A stretch of DNA of 64,000 bases from Clostridium sp. OF09-36. GTDB taxonomy: Bacteria > Bacillota > Clostridia > Lachnospirales > Lachnospiraceae. The notes under the pieces were generated by a model that saw only the letters and a list, made by a program, of their open reading frames with translations, did not search any database and was not told the origin of the DNA. The stretch covers positions 141,823 through 205,822 of the forward strand of contig NZ_QUMD01000004.1 in the NCBI RefSeq assembly GCF_003481985.1, read 5' to 3'. The position numbers and the translations under genes were made by a program. Positions 1 through 9,348 of the stretch are shown piece after piece. How positions within the stretch are numbered: the stretch's first letter is position 1; the number at the start of each line of letters is the position of its first letter.

Positions 1-1144
1 TGGCGTCCGTGGCCATTCTGACCTCCGGTACAGATGTTGGGACATGGGAGTCCATGATAAGAAAGACGCGCGCCATCTGTGCCGCCGCGGATCGGAGTGA
101 CGATCGGGGTGATACCGCAGTGCTCCATGGCAGTCATGACATTGGAGATAAGCTTCTCGTGGCCTTTGACCTGCTCATACATGTTTCGGTAGGTTTCAGT
201 GATGGTGATCTCTGCAGTGCCGGCACCATATTTTTTGTTGATGAAATCGACTGCCTCCTGCATGATCTGCTGACGATGCCGGAACAGTGCCTCGTCATGG
301 TCGCGGATCAGGTAGTTCATGACGGCGGTTTCGGTTCGTCCCTGAAGCTTGTCCAGATGATAGAAGCCTTCCCGGTTCTCTGTGCATGCCGGAGTTTCAT
401 ATGCCGGAAGCAGTGCCTGATATTCCATGGCGATCTGAATGGCATTTTTCAGGATTCCTTTGGCATAGCCGGTATGGGCAGTGACTCCGTGAATCGTAAC
501 AACTGCAGAAGCGGCATTGAAGTTTTCATAGGAAAACTCACCGATCAGGCCGCCGTCGATGGTATAGCCATAGGCAGCGCCGACCTCTTCGAGGTTTACG
601 TGGTCTGGTCCGCGGCCGATTTCTTCATCCGGAGTGAACAGGATGGAGACAGGCGGATGCGGATAATCCGGGTTCTGCATCAGAAATTCTGCCAGAGTCA
701 TGATCTCTGCCACGCCGGCTTTGTCGTCTGCACCAAGCAGGGTAGTGCCATCGGTGACGATCAGATCCTGGCCAACGAATGTTTCAGATTCGGAAATACG
801 GAAACAGCGGTGACAATGTGCTTCTCTTCATTGAGGACGATGTCATTTCCGTCATAATTGCGGATGATGCGTGGTTTGATATTGTCACCGGACATGTCCA
901 TGGCAGTGTCCATATGCGCAATGAGTGCCAGACAGGCGCCGGTGCAGCCCTTTGCAGCCGGAATATGGCCGTATACATAGCCGTTTTCATCGGTGTGGGC
1001 GTCAGTAATACCGAGAGCTTTCAGCTCATCTGCCAGCCGGGCAGCCAGAACTAGCTGTCCTTTGGTGGAAGGTACGGTGGAGCTGGTAATGTCAGACTGG
1101 GTGCCGTACTGTACATAATTTAAAAATCTTTCACTTACATTCAT
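1..1144 (-). CDS. pepT: Peptidase T (tripeptide aminopeptidase), 3' end cut by window edge, one frameshift
   Basis: Cytosolic M20B zinc aminopeptidase that removes the N-terminal residue from tripeptides. It starts at the ATG complementary to 1142-1144, behind an AAGGAGG site. The N-terminal part carries the metal-binding HMD motif (residues 77-79). Reading then breaks near 770: the frame runs into a stop just after the VFPNLK segment, while the next frame continues with the family sequence GQDLIVTDGTTLLGADDK and runs to the window edge (GARLSYHGLPCPN, about 30 residues short of the usual C-terminus). Restoring one base, for example AAA to AAAA, heals it. It is divergent from the peptide ABC operon, which supports a joint role in peptide use. 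A second intact pepT lies at 29735. The frameshift is probably a sequence error. Confidence 0.9.
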
Positions 1145-1297
1145 GATTGATTTCCTCCTTGTCAAAATACATTTATCATGTTTCGGAAGGTTCGTCAAGA
1201 TTGGCCCTGGCAAAATGGAAAGATTGGTAGATGTGTATAGAAAAAAATAAGAAAATAGTCGAATTCGACAAAAAACATGTTTTTAAACCCTTTACTA

Positions 1298-1325
1298 TTG
1301 ACAAATTAGATATTGGTGATATTAT
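1298..1325 (+). promoter_or_regulatory. Sigma-A-type promoter of the first peptide ABC operon
   Basis: TTGACA at 1298-1303 and TATTAT at 1320-1325 with a 16-bp spacer, 80 bp upstream of the first permease gene. The surrounding 1145-1406 region is AT-rich. The 60-codon open frame in it has no family resemblance and is not called. Confidence 0.6.
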
Positions 1326-1406
1326 CAGTAATATAACAATGATATTCTTGAGACTCGGAAAACAGGTTTTGGGAATGATCAGGAAAATACGGAGGTCGAT
1401 AGACGC

Positions 1407-2360
1407 ATGCTAAAATATACCATCAAGCGGTTATTAGTAGCAATTCCAACATTTTTCGGAATTACAGTCCTGGTGTATTTAATTTCATTGCTTGCACCGG
1501 GCAGTCCACTGGAAATGCTGATGGCGGATCCAATGGCAACAAAGGAAAGTATGGAGGCCTTAAAAGAGCAGATGGGTCTCAATGACCCAGCCATCATTCA
1601 GTATTTCCGCTGGCTGGTATCCATGCTTCACGGAAATCTGGGAATCTCATACCGGAACAGCCTGCCGGTTCTCGGACAGGTTCTGGAAAAACTGGGACCG
1701 ACTCTGATTCTCACCCTTTCCTCTACAGCATTATCTGTGCTGATCGCGGTACCGCTTGGTATCATGTCAGCATACAAGCCTTACTCCGCATGGGATTATA
1801 TTTCTTCCGGACTGGCTTTTGTAGGTGCTTCTACCCCGACCTTCTTTACAGGTCTGGTTATGATCTACATATTTGCGGTAAGGCTGGGTGTCCTTCCTAT
1901 GGGCGGTATGTATGACGCAGGTATCCATACCGCGGCATCGGCGGCGCATCATTTGATTCTACCCTGTCTGGTATTAACTATTTTTAATATCGGAAGCATT
2001 CTCCGCCAGACACGAGGAAGCATGATGGAAGTCTTCAATGAGGATTACATCCGCACTGCCCGTGCAAAGGGCCTGATTGAGCCGAGAGTCGTGATCGTTC
2101 ACGGTTTGCGAAACTCCTTGATTCCGGTTGTTACCGTATTGAGTACCATGATCCCGTTCATGTTCGGCGGCGCGGTCGTGGCAGAGCAGGTATTCAGCTG
2201 GCCGGGACTTGGCAGCCTGATGGTCCAGTCCATCAACGCCAGAGATTACCCAATGATCATGGGAATCACCGTTGTGATTGCTGCAGCAGTCCTGATTGGC
2301 AACGTCCTGACGGATATTGCTTACAGCTTACTGGATCCAAAGATAAGAGAGAGCCGTTAG
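1407..2360 (+). CDS. oppB: Peptide ABC transporter permease (OppB/DppB type)
   Basis: First membrane subunit of an oligopeptide/dipeptide importer, 317 residues, the usual length. An N-terminal membrane anchor (LLVAIPTFFGITVLVYLISLL) is followed by a periplasm-facing loop with the QMGLNDPAIIQYFRW element and five further membrane spans. The EAA loop that contacts the ATPase is visible as YIRTARAKGLIEPRVVIVHGLRNS. The start is preceded by GGAGGT. It heads an operon of permease, permease, binding lipoprotein, two ATPases, M20 peptidase and GntR regulator, with a 10-bp gap to the next permease. The substrate is inferred to be short peptides. Nickel or other DppBC-type ligands cannot be excluded. 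Confidence 0.93.
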   Translation: MLKYTIKRLLVAIPTFFGITVLVYLISLLAPGSPLEMLMADPMATKESMEALKEQMGLNDPAIIQYFRWLVSMLHGNLGISYRNSLPVLGQVLEKLGPTLILTLSSTALSVLIAVPLGIMSAYKPYSAWDYISSGLAFVGASTPTFFTGLVMIYIFAVRLGVLPMGGMYDAGIHTAASAAHHLILPCLVLTIFNIGSILRQTRGSMMEVFNEDYIRTARAKGLIEPRVVIVHGLRNSLIPVVTVLSTMIPFMFGGAVVAEQVFSWPGLGSLMVQSINARDYPMIMGITVVIAAAVLIGNVLTDIAYSLLDPKIRESR

Positions 2361-2370
2361 GAGGAGAGAA

Positions 2371-3250
2371 ATGTCCACAAAAACAGTTGAAAAAAAAGAT
2401 TCATACTATCGTGACGTGCTCCGGAAGTTTACAGCGCACAAGCTGGCCATGATCGGTGTTGCGGTCATTTTGCTGGAAGTGATCCTGGTCATTGTGCTTC
2501 CTATGATCATGAAGCTGGATCCGTATACGTCAGATATTCTCGCGTTCAGCGCAAAGCCGGGAGCGGGACACATTTTAGGAACCGATGATACCGGCCGTGA
2601 CGTATTTGCACGACTGGTTTACGGAGGCCGGATCTCCCTTCTGGTGGGACTGCTTTCCGCGATCATCAGTCTTTGCATCGGTGTACCGCTGGGTCTGATC
2701 GCCGGTTACTATAAAGGTATCTGGGAAACCATCGTTATGAGAACCGCAGATATCTTCATGTCCTTCCCGTCCATGATCCTGATTCTGGTGCTGGTATCCG
2801 TTATCGGACCTTCTGTATGGACGGTTACCCTGGTCATCGGTATTCTGGGCTGGACCGATTTCGCAAAACTGATCTATGGCAATGTGCTGTCGGTCAGAGA
2901 AAAAGAGTATGTGGAATCTGCCAAGCAGTCGGAACTAAAGATATCCCGCTGCTGATCAAATACGTGATTCCGAACGCATTTGCTCCGATCCTGATCAACT
3001 TTACATTCCGTACAGCGCAGGCGATCATTCAGGAGTCTGCACTGAGCTTTTTGGGTATGGGTGTTCAGCGCCGGAAGCATCCTGGGGAAATATCCTGTAC
3101 GCGGCACAGTCCATCACCGTACTTTCCTCAAGACCGTGGCTGTGGGTACCGCCGGGAATCTTACTGGTGCTCACCGTATCCAGTATTAACTTCATAGGAG
3201 ATGGAATCCGGGATGCCCTGGATGCCAAAACCAAAATAAAAAAGAAATAA
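2371..3250 (+). CDS. oppC: Peptide ABC transporter permease (OppC/DppC type), two frameshifts
   Basis: Second membrane subunit of the importer. The N-terminal OppC domain and the HILGTDDTGRDVFARLVYGGRISL motif are intact up to about residue 185. The frame then breaks twice, near 2930 (GCCAAGCAG where GCCAAAGCA would continue VESAKAVGTKDIPLLI) and near 3071 (CAGCGCCGG where CAGCCGCCGG gives QPPEASWGNILYAAQS). With both bases restored the protein is 293 residues, matching its 294-residue paralogue at 54555, and ends at TAA 3248-3250. Both breaks are single-base losses in homopolymers, so sequencing error is likelier than a true pseudogene. The gene sits between oppB and the binding protein with a good AGGAGA site. 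Confidence 0.88.
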
Positions 3251-3267
3251 ATAAAAGGAGGAATATT

Positions 3268-4932
3268 ATGAAGAGAAACATGTTAAAAGTGGTTGCTGCA
3301 TCTTTGGCCGGAGCAATGCTCCTTACCGCATGCGGCGGTGGATCCAGCAGCTCAAGCCAGACAACCGCGGCTGCAGGTAATTCTGCGGAAACCAGCGCGG
3401 CAGCAGAGGCAGGAAGCACAGGCGGCGAGAAGGTCATTACCATGGCACAGACCGGTGACTGGGATACGTTCATGCCGATGAACACCACCAATGCAGGCGC
3501 GGATAACGTAATCGAGCTGATGTTTGACCATCTGATGGTCATCAACACCGATGGTACCTTTGGGCCGCGTCTTGCAGACAGCTGGGAGACCAACGAGGCT
3601 CAGGATAAGATCACGTACCATCTGAATGAGAATGCAAAATGGCAGGATGGAGAACCGGTAACCGCAGAGGATGTTGTTTACTCCGCACAGGTTGCATCTT
3701 CTTCCGAGTACAACTATCTGCGCAGAATCCGTATGAAGTACTTTGCAGGAACCGATGAGACCGGCTGTGAGACCAGCACCGACAGCATCGAGGTAGCAGC
3801 ACTGGATGATCATACCGTAGAGTTTACCTTAAAGGACCCGATGGATCCAGCTATCATTTACGCACTGGTTAACCGTGACTTCTTTATTATGCCGAAGCAT
3901 CTGCTGGATAGCATTTCTGACGCAGATCTGGTAAACGACGCATTCTGGCAGAAACCGATTGGCTCCGGCCCATGTATCTTCGACAGCATGGAGTCTGGCG
4001 TATCCATTGAGTTCAAGGCAAACAAAGACTACTATCTTGGCGCTCCGGATTTTGACCGTCTGGTATTCAAGAAGGTACAGTCCTCTAACCTGTTATCCGG
4101 CTTAATGAGCGGCGACATCGACGTTCTGTCCGCCAACAGCCAGATCCCGTTAGCAGACTGGGAAACAGCTAAGAATACACAGGGTATCGTTACGAAATCT
4201 GTACCGACCTTTGCATATCAGTACATGGCAATGAACACCGCCAGAGATTATCTGACCGAGGATGTCCGTCACGCAATCAGCCTTGCAATCAACCGTCAGG
4301 TTATCGTTGACCAGCTACTGCAGGGTGAGGCACGTATCGCAATCGGACCTCTGGCTGAGGATCATCCGTACTTTGATGAGAAGCTGCTGCCGATCGAGTA
4401 TGATCCGGAGAAAGCAAAATCCATGCTGGAGGCTGCTGGCTGGGACAGCAACCGTGAGCTGCAGGTACTGGTATCTACCGGTAACGAAGTTCGTGAGAAA
4501 TCTGCGATCCTGATTCAGCAGGATTTACAGAAGATCGGCATCAAGACCAAGATCCAGACCTTAGACTTCCCGACCCTGCTTACCAACGCAAGAAACGGTG
4601 ACTATGATCTGTGCTTCATCGGTTCTGCAGGTTCCGTTGATCCGTCTGAGTCTGTACCGAACGTAACTGCAGGTTACATGAACAACTTTGCACAGTTATC
4701 TGATCCGACCCTGGGCCAGATCGGTGAGTCCGGTGCAAAGGAAATCACCTTCGAGGCACGTAAGAAGATCTACGATCAGTATCAGGAAGAGTTATTTAAA
4801 CAGATGCCGATGGCATTTCTGTATCACACCAACGATCTGTTTGCATATAACGAGAAGCTTGAGAATGTACGCGAAGGCGCAATCGATTACAACATCAACA
4901 AGAATGTATGGGAATGGAAAGTAAATAAATAA
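3268..4932 (+). CDS. oppA: Peptide ABC transporter substrate-binding lipoprotein (SBP family 5)
   Basis: Extracellular, membrane-tethered binding protein that delivers peptides to the permease, 554 residues. The signal peptide ends in a lipobox LLTAC with the lipidated Cys at residue 22, followed by a Gly/Ser/Ala-rich linker to about residue 50. The family-5 fold is recognisable from GTFGPRLADSWETNE, the KWQDGEPVTAEDVVYSAQ segment and the conserved DVRHAISLAINRQVIVDQLLQG stretch. It is placed third in the operon behind AGGAGG and is followed closely by the ATPases. Ligand length and sequence preference cannot be read from the sequence. Confidence 0.93.
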   Translation: MKRNMLKVVAASLAGAMLLTACGGGSSSSSQTTAAAGNSAETSAAAEAGSTGGEKVITMAQTGDWDTFMPMNTTNAGADNVIELMFDHLMVINTDGTFGPRLADSWETNEAQDKITYHLNENAKWQDGEPVTAEDVVYSAQVASSSEYNYLRRIRMKYFAGTDETGCETSTDSIEVAALDDHTVEFTLKDPMDPAIIYALVNRDFFIMPKHLLDSISDADLVNDAFWQKPIGSGPCIFDSMESGVSIEFKANKDYYLGAPDFDRLVFKKVQSSNLLSGLMSGDIDVLSANSQIPLADWETAKNTQGIVTKSVPTFAYQYMAMNTARDYLTEDVRHAISLAINRQVIVDQLLQGEARIAIGPLAEDHPYFDEKLLPIEYDPEKAKSMLEAAGWDSNRELQVLVSTGNEVREKSAILIQQDLQKIGIKTKIQTLDFPTLLTNARNGDYDLCFIGSAGSVDPSESVPNVTAGYMNNFAQLSDPTLGQIGESGAKEITFEARKKIYDQYQEELFKQMPMAFLYHTNDLFAYNEKLENVREGAIDYNINKNVWEWKVNK

Positions 4933-4970
4933 GCATCTGTTAAATACCATACGAAAAGCGAGGTATTGGA

Positions 4971-5969
4971 ATGTCAGAGAATTTAATTGAAGTAAAAAAA
5001 CTCGTTACTCAGTTTTCAGGTAAGAATGGAACCGTGACAGCGGTAGACGGAGTATCCTTTCATGTAAAGAGAGGAGAAACACTTGGAATCGTGGGTGAAT
5101 CCGGGTGTGGAAAATCCGTTACAAGTATGTCGATCCTGCGGCTGATTCCCAAGCAGACAGGAAAAATCGCATCTGGAGAGATTCTGTTCGAAGGCCGCGA
5201 TCTGGCAAAGCTGTCAGAAAAGGAGATGCGTCAGATCCGTGGAAATGAGATAGCGATGATCTTCCAGGATTCCATGACAGGCTTAAACCCAGTTATGACG
5301 ATCGGTAAGCAGCTGGTAGAAACCATTACCGCGCACAGTAAGATGGATAAAAAAGAGGCTTGGGCGAGAGCTGAGGAGATGCTGACGAAAGTCGGCATCC
5401 CTTCCCCGGCTCAGCGCCTGAAAGAGTTTCCGCACCAGTTATCCGGCGGTATGCGTCAGCGTGTCATGATTGCCATGGCACTGTCCTGCAATGCATCACT
5501 GTTCATTGCAGATGAGCCGACGACAGCCCTTGACGTGACGATCCAGGCCCAGATCCTTGAATTGATGAGGGAGCTGAAGGAAAAGGAGAATAAGTCTCTG
5601 ATGCTGATCACCCATGATATGGGTGTTGTGGCAGAGATGGCAGATGATGTCATGGTCATGTATGCAGGAAAAGAGATGGAATACGGAGACGTAAGAAGTA
5701 TTTTCAAAGATCCGCTCCATCCGTATACCCGCGGTCTGTTAAAATCCATTCCGCGTCTGGACCAGAGTTCCGATGATCCGCTGTTCAACATTCCGGGATC
5801 AGTTCCGGATTTGTCCGAGATGCCGAAGGGATGCCGTTTCTGCACCAGATGTCCGGAAGCAGACAAACGATGCAGGGAGCAGGAGCCGGGGCTTTACGAT
5901 GTAAATGGAAGACAGGTACGCTGCTGGAAGTACGCACCGGAAGGAGGTCAGGATGATGTCAGAGGATAA
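4971..5969 (+). CDS. oppD: Peptide ABC transporter ATP-binding protein (OppD/DppD type)
   Basis: Cytosolic ATPase that pairs with the following OppF to drive the importer, 332 residues. Walker A (GESGCGKS), Q-loop (MIFQDSMTGLNP), signature (LSGGMRQR), Walker B (LFIADEPTTALD) and switch His (LMLITHDMGV) are all present. The C-terminal oligopeptide/dipeptide extension carries the Cys cluster CRFCTRCPEADKRC, which in this family can bind an iron-sulfur cluster. It begins 38 bp after the binding protein and overlaps the start of oppF by 17 bp, indicating translational coupling. Confidence 0.95.
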   Translation: MSENLIEVKKLVTQFSGKNGTVTAVDGVSFHVKRGETLGIVGESGCGKSVTSMSILRLIPKQTGKIASGEILFEGRDLAKLSEKEMRQIRGNEIAMIFQDSMTGLNPVMTIGKQLVETITAHSKMDKKEAWARAEEMLTKVGIPSPAQRLKEFPHQLSGGMRQRVMIAMALSCNASLFIADEPTTALDVTIQAQILELMRELKEKENKSLMLITHDMGVVAEMADDVMVMYAGKEMEYGDVRSIFKDPLHPYTRGLLKSIPRLDQSSDDPLFNIPGSVPDLSEMPKGCRFCTRCPEADKRCREQEPGLYDVNGRQVRCWKYAPEGGQDDVRG

Positions 5970-6930
5970 GAAGGTATTACTGGAAGTTCAAAAAGTAAAA
6001 AAAGAATTCGTAACATCAAAGAGCCTGACTGGAAAGCCGTTAAAGATTGTCCATGCAGTGGATTCTGTAGATCTGACCATCTATGAAGGCGAGACCATCG
6101 GCGTTGTAGGTGAGTCCGGGTGCGGCAAGTCCACACTGGGCCGCTGTATCCTCCAGCTGATCAGACCGACGGCTGGAAATGTGTTGTACCGTGGTGAGGA
6201 TATCACCAAACTGAACAAGGAGCAGATGCGCCAGATGCGGCGCAAGATGCAGCTGATCTTCCAGGATCCGTACGCATCCCTGAATCCGCGTATGACCGTT
6301 CTCGAGCTGATCATGGCCCCGCTTGAGGCCTTCGGGATCGGAACCATGGAGGAGAGAGTCCAGAGAGTCAAAGAGATCATGGAACTGGTAGGCATGCCGG
6401 AAAATATGATGAACCGCTACCCGCACGAGTTCTCCGGCGGACAGAGACAGAGAATCGTCATCGCGCGTGCTCTGGTCTTAAATCCGGAATTCGTTGTCTG
6501 TGATGAGCCGGTATCTGCACTGGATGTGTCAGTACGTGCGCAGGTACTGAATCTGATTCAGGAATTAAAGAAGAAAAAGCATTTAACCTATATGTTTATT
6601 TCCCACGATCTGAGCGTTGTAAAGTACATTTCCGACCGAATTGCCGTGATGTACCTGGGCCGGATCGTAGAGATCGCAGAGAAAAATGAGCTTTATAACA
6701 ATCCACAGCATCCGTACACGAAAGCGCTGCTTTCCGCAATCCCGATTCCGGATGTGGATAATAAAATGAAACGGGAAATTCTGACAGGGGATGTTCCGAG
6801 TCCTCTGAATCCGCCGTCTGGTTGCTATTTCCACACCAGATGTAAGTACGCTACAGAACGCTGCAAGACCGAGTGTCCTGCATTACATGATGTAGGTAAC
6901 GGACATATGGTAGCATGTCATCTAACTTAA
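5953..6930 (+). CDS. oppF: Peptide ABC transporter ATP-binding protein (OppF/DppF type)
   Basis: Second ATPase of the importer, about 325 residues. Walker A GESGCGKS, Q-loop LIFQDPYASLNP, signature FSGGQRQR, Walker B VVCDEPVSALD and H-loop FISHDLSVV are intact, with the short C-terminal Cys-containing tail (CYFHTRCKYATERCKTEC). Two adjacent ATGs at 5953 and 5956 follow AAGGAGG. Either fits the ribosome-binding site, and both lie inside the 3' end of oppD. The open frame extends upstream to 5905, but that part has no family match. The stop is 14 bp before the M20 peptidase start, so the peptidase is probably cotranscribed. Confidence 0.94.
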   Translation: MMSEDKKVLLEVQKVKKEFVTSKSLTGKPLKIVHAVDSVDLTIYEGETIGVVGESGCGKSTLGRCILQLIRPTAGNVLYRGEDITKLNKEQMRQMRRKMQLIFQDPYASLNPRMTVLELIMAPLEAFGIGTMEERVQRVKEIMELVGMPENMMNRYPHEFSGGQRQRIVIARALVLNPEFVVCDEPVSALDVSVRAQVLNLIQELKKKKHLTYMFISHDLSVVKYISDRIAVMYLGRIVEIAEKNELYNNPQHPYTKALLSAIPIPDVDNKMKREILTGDVPSPLNPPSGCYFHTRCKYATERCKTECPALHDVGNGHMVACHLT

Positions 6931-6944
6931 AGGAGGAGCGCAGA

Positions 6945-8363
6945 ATGTACAAACCAGACGAAGCTTTAAAGCAGAGCATCGATCAGTGGATTGAGGCGAA
7001 TCAGAATGATTTTGTAAGGGACCTGGCGAAACTGGTTGCGATACCGAGTATATCGGTAGAGAACGACGGGCCATGGCCATTTGGAGAAGAATGTAAGAAC
7101 GTACTGGATAAAGCAACAGAGATTGCCGGAGGATATGGATTTACGGTAGTAAATCATGAATATCACTGCGGCAGCTGTGTGGTACCGGGTACCGGTGAGC
7201 ATCCGAAGCGAATCGGAATGTTTGCTCACCTGGATGTTGTTCCGCTTGGAGACGGATGGCAGTATCCGCCGCTGGGCTGCACCTTAAAGGACGGTTTTCT
7301 GATCGGACGCGGTGTAGGGGATAACAAGGGTCCGGCCATCTGTGCGCTTTATGCACTGCGCTATTTAAAAGAACATAAAATAGAATTAAAAAATGATGTC
7401 ATGATTTATTTTGGATTGTCGGAAGAAACAGGTATGAAGGATATCGAGTATTTCTGCAAGACGCAGCAGATTCCGGATCTGTGCCTGGTCACCGATACCA
7501 ATTTCCCGATCTGCTATGGAGAAAAAGGTCTGCTGCGCGCAGAACTGAACTTCCGGACAGACGGAAATCTGATCGATTTTCATGCCGGAAGCGTTGTGAA
7601 CGTAATTCCATCCAAGGCAGAAGTGCTGCTTTCCGATGTATCCCTGGAAGAGGTAAAACGTCAGCTTGGAGATCAGGAAGCACTTACGGCAGAGGCAGAT
7701 GGTCCGCATGTGCGGATCACGGCAAGCGGAATTTCCAGACATGCAGCATTCCCGGAGGGAGCTGTGAATGCGGTTCAGGTTCTGGCAGCAGCATTATCCG
7801 GCACCACCCTGCTTCAGGGAAGCTGCGCAGATGCAGTGAAAGGCCTGGCAGAGCTGACTTCTGACTTTTATGGAGCAGGAGCAGATATCTCCTTTGAGGA
7901 TGAAGCGTCCGGAAAGCTTACCGCTGTCGGAAGCGTAGTACGCATGGAAGCCGGAAATATGAAGATTCTTTTTGATGTCCGCTACCCGGTTACGGCAGAT
8001 GGCGAGGAGGTCAGCCGCCGCTTTGGGGCATGCAGTGAGAAGAAAGGCTTCTCGTTCAGGGTAACGGAGCTTTCCAGACCGGCTTACCAGCCAATCGACC
8101 GGCCGTACATTCCGCTGTTATGCGATATCTGTGATGATGTCCTTGGAAAGCATTACGAGCCTTATACCATGGGCGGAGGAACATATTCCCGCAAGCTTCC
8201 GGTAGCAGTCGGTTTTGGACCGGGCGTACCGGACGCAGTCAATCCGTTTGAGAGCGGTCATGGACAGGGACACCAGCCGGATGAATGTGTTCCGCTGAAG
8301 ATGTTGCTAAATGGCCTGAAAACATATATAATTGCGTTATTGGAGCTTGATAAAATGATGTAG
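6945..8363 (+). CDS. M20 family metallopeptidase (dipeptidase/ArgE-DapE-like)
   Basis: Zinc-dependent cytosolic hydrolase, 472 residues, presumably cleaving peptides imported by the upstream transporter. Metal and catalytic residues are visible: H95 and D97 in FAHLDVVP, D126 in GVGDNKGP, the general-base pair E160-E161 in LSEETGMKD, and a late TMGGGTYSRK element typical of the PepV/CPG2-like branch. The start was chosen at ATG 6945 because AAAGGAGGAG precedes it; the in-frame ATG at 6915 lies inside oppF and lacks a site. The exact substrate (dipeptide, carnosine-like, N-acyl amino acid) cannot be decided. Confidence 0.88.
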   Translation: MYKPDEALKQSIDQWIEANQNDFVRDLAKLVAIPSISVENDGPWPFGEECKNVLDKATEIAGGYGFTVVNHEYHCGSCVVPGTGEHPKRIGMFAHLDVVPLGDGWQYPPLGCTLKDGFLIGRGVGDNKGPAICALYALRYLKEHKIELKNDVMIYFGLSEETGMKDIEYFCKTQQIPDLCLVTDTNFPICYGEKGLLRAELNFRTDGNLIDFHAGSVVNVIPSKAEVLLSDVSLEEVKRQLGDQEALTAEADGPHVRITASGISRHAAFPEGAVNAVQVLAAALSGTTLLQGSCADAVKGLAELTSDFYGAGADISFEDEASGKLTAVGSVVRMEAGNMKILFDVRYPVTADGEEVSRRFGACSEKKGFSFRVTELSRPAYQPIDRPYIPLLCDICDDVLGKHYEPYTMGGGTYSRKLPVAVGFGPGVPDAVNPFESGHGQGHQPDECVPLKMLLNGLKTYIIALLELDKMM

Positions 8364-8382
8364 GGAAGGGTAAGAAAACGGT

Positions 8383-9054
8383 ATGAGTGGAAAGCCATCT
8401 TTGAAGGCCGAGATTTATGAAGCTGTTTTGAGTGATATCATTCAGGGAATTTACAAACAGAACGAAATTATTACGGAGAAGCAGCTGATTGCCAAGTACG
8501 GAGTGAGCAAATCTCCGATTCGGGATGCCCTGATCGAACTTTGTAAAGAGGGAGTTCTGATCAGCCATCCGCGCTACGGCTACGAGGTGGTACGGATCAA
8601 TGAGAAGGAGATCCTCGATGTCGTGGATTTCCGAATTTTGATCGAAACCGGTTGCTTCCGGGTTTATGCTCCGACGTTTACCCCGGAAGATATTGCGGAA
8701 CTGAAGGAGTTCACCATGAAGGAATGCTGGTGGAATGGGACAGATGAGCTTCCGGCATTGAAGCACTGGGAAAACAACATGAAGTTCCACCTGAAGCTCA
8801 TTTCCTACAGCGGCAACGATTACTGTTACCATATGGTGGAGAGCAGTACCGGATTTCTGACTCGTGCATATGCACAGCGTTTCTGGGACCAGCGGGATAA
8901 CCGGTCCTGGAATGTGGATGTCGAAGGCCATCTTTGCATTATCCGGTGCATGGAGGAAGGCAGATTTGACCAGGCAGAGCAGGCTTTAAAAAAGGATATT
9001 GCATCCTTTCTGGACATCATCTGTCCAAATTACGCGAGAACTTTTAATTTGTAG
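8383..9054 (+). CDS. GntR family transcriptional regulator, FCD type
   Basis: DNA-binding repressor or activator, 223 residues. An N-terminal winged helix (residues ~5-75, recognition segment KYGVSKSPIRDALIELCKEG) is followed by an all-helical FCD ligand domain with metal-type residues in LRILIETG-like and HL/H positions. It closes the peptide-uptake operon 19 bp after the M20 peptidase, so it likely controls this operon in response to a peptide or amino-acid signal (inference). The stop codon abuts the 8-bp target duplication of the miniature element that follows, so the insertion landed exactly at the gene's 3' end. Confidence 0.88.
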   Translation: MSGKPSLKAEIYEAVLSDIIQGIYKQNEIITEKQLIAKYGVSKSPIRDALIELCKEGVLISHPRYGYEVVRINEKEILDVVDFRILIETGCFRVYAPTFTPEDIAELKEFTMKECWWNGTDELPALKHWENNMKFHLKLISYSGNDYCYHMVESSTGFLTRAYAQRFWDQRDNRSWNVDVEGHLCIIRCMEEGRFDQAEQALKKDIASFLDIICPNYARTFNL

Positions 9055-9060
9055 TAAATG

Positions 9061-9193
9061 GTAACTGTTCAGTAGGTCTGCGCATTCACTGCGCTGACCG
9101 TACGAAAACATGGGCTTGCAGGCAAAAATCCTATTGCCGAAGGCAATTTTCAATGGATTTTTGCTCGTAACTGTGAGGGTACTGAACAGTTAC
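9061..9193 (+). mobile_element. MITE copy A, IS66-like termini, flanked by 8-bp target duplication
   Basis: 133-bp non-coding element with perfect 14-bp terminal inverted repeats GTAACTGTTCAGTA / TACTGAACAGTTAC. The sequence AGTAAATG occurs immediately outside both ends (9053-9060 and 9194-9201), a perfect 8-bp target-site duplication. The interior contains a nested palindrome (GCAAAAATCC...GGATTTTTGC around ATTGCC...GGCAAT), so the transcript would fold into a long hairpin. A second copy with ~90% identity lies in opposite orientation at 48279-48410. GTAA ends plus 8-bp duplications are the known signature of the IS66 family. No transposase is encoded, so movement must be in trans. Confidence 0.9.
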
Positions 9194-9212
9194 AGTAAAT
9201 GGAGAAAAGAGA

Positions 9213-9266
9213 GAGGCTGTCATGAAATGGAAACGTACCAGATTCCATTTTGCGGCAGCCTCTTTT
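9213..9266 (+). terminator. Probable rho-independent terminator after the GntR gene/MITE
   Basis: Stem GAGGCTG...CAGCCTC with an inner AATGG/CCATT pairing, followed by TTTT. It ends the peptide-uptake operon upstream of the DUF436 gene. Confidence 0.65.
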
Positions 9267-9348
9267 GTCAGTCATCTTTTCTCTTTTTCTTTTGGAAAAG
9301 AAGGCGTATAATGAAAGGCAGTATTTGAAAGAATGGAGGAGACAGAGA

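Noticed and set aside
1231..1413. 60-codon open frame between pepT and the first peptide operon
   Set aside because: It spans the promoter (TTGACA/TATTAT), lacks a ribosome-binding site, has no family-like composition and overlaps the oppB start.
9110..9328. Open frame across MITE copy A and the following terminator
   Set aside because: Entirely composed of the palindromic element and terminator; no ribosome-binding site.
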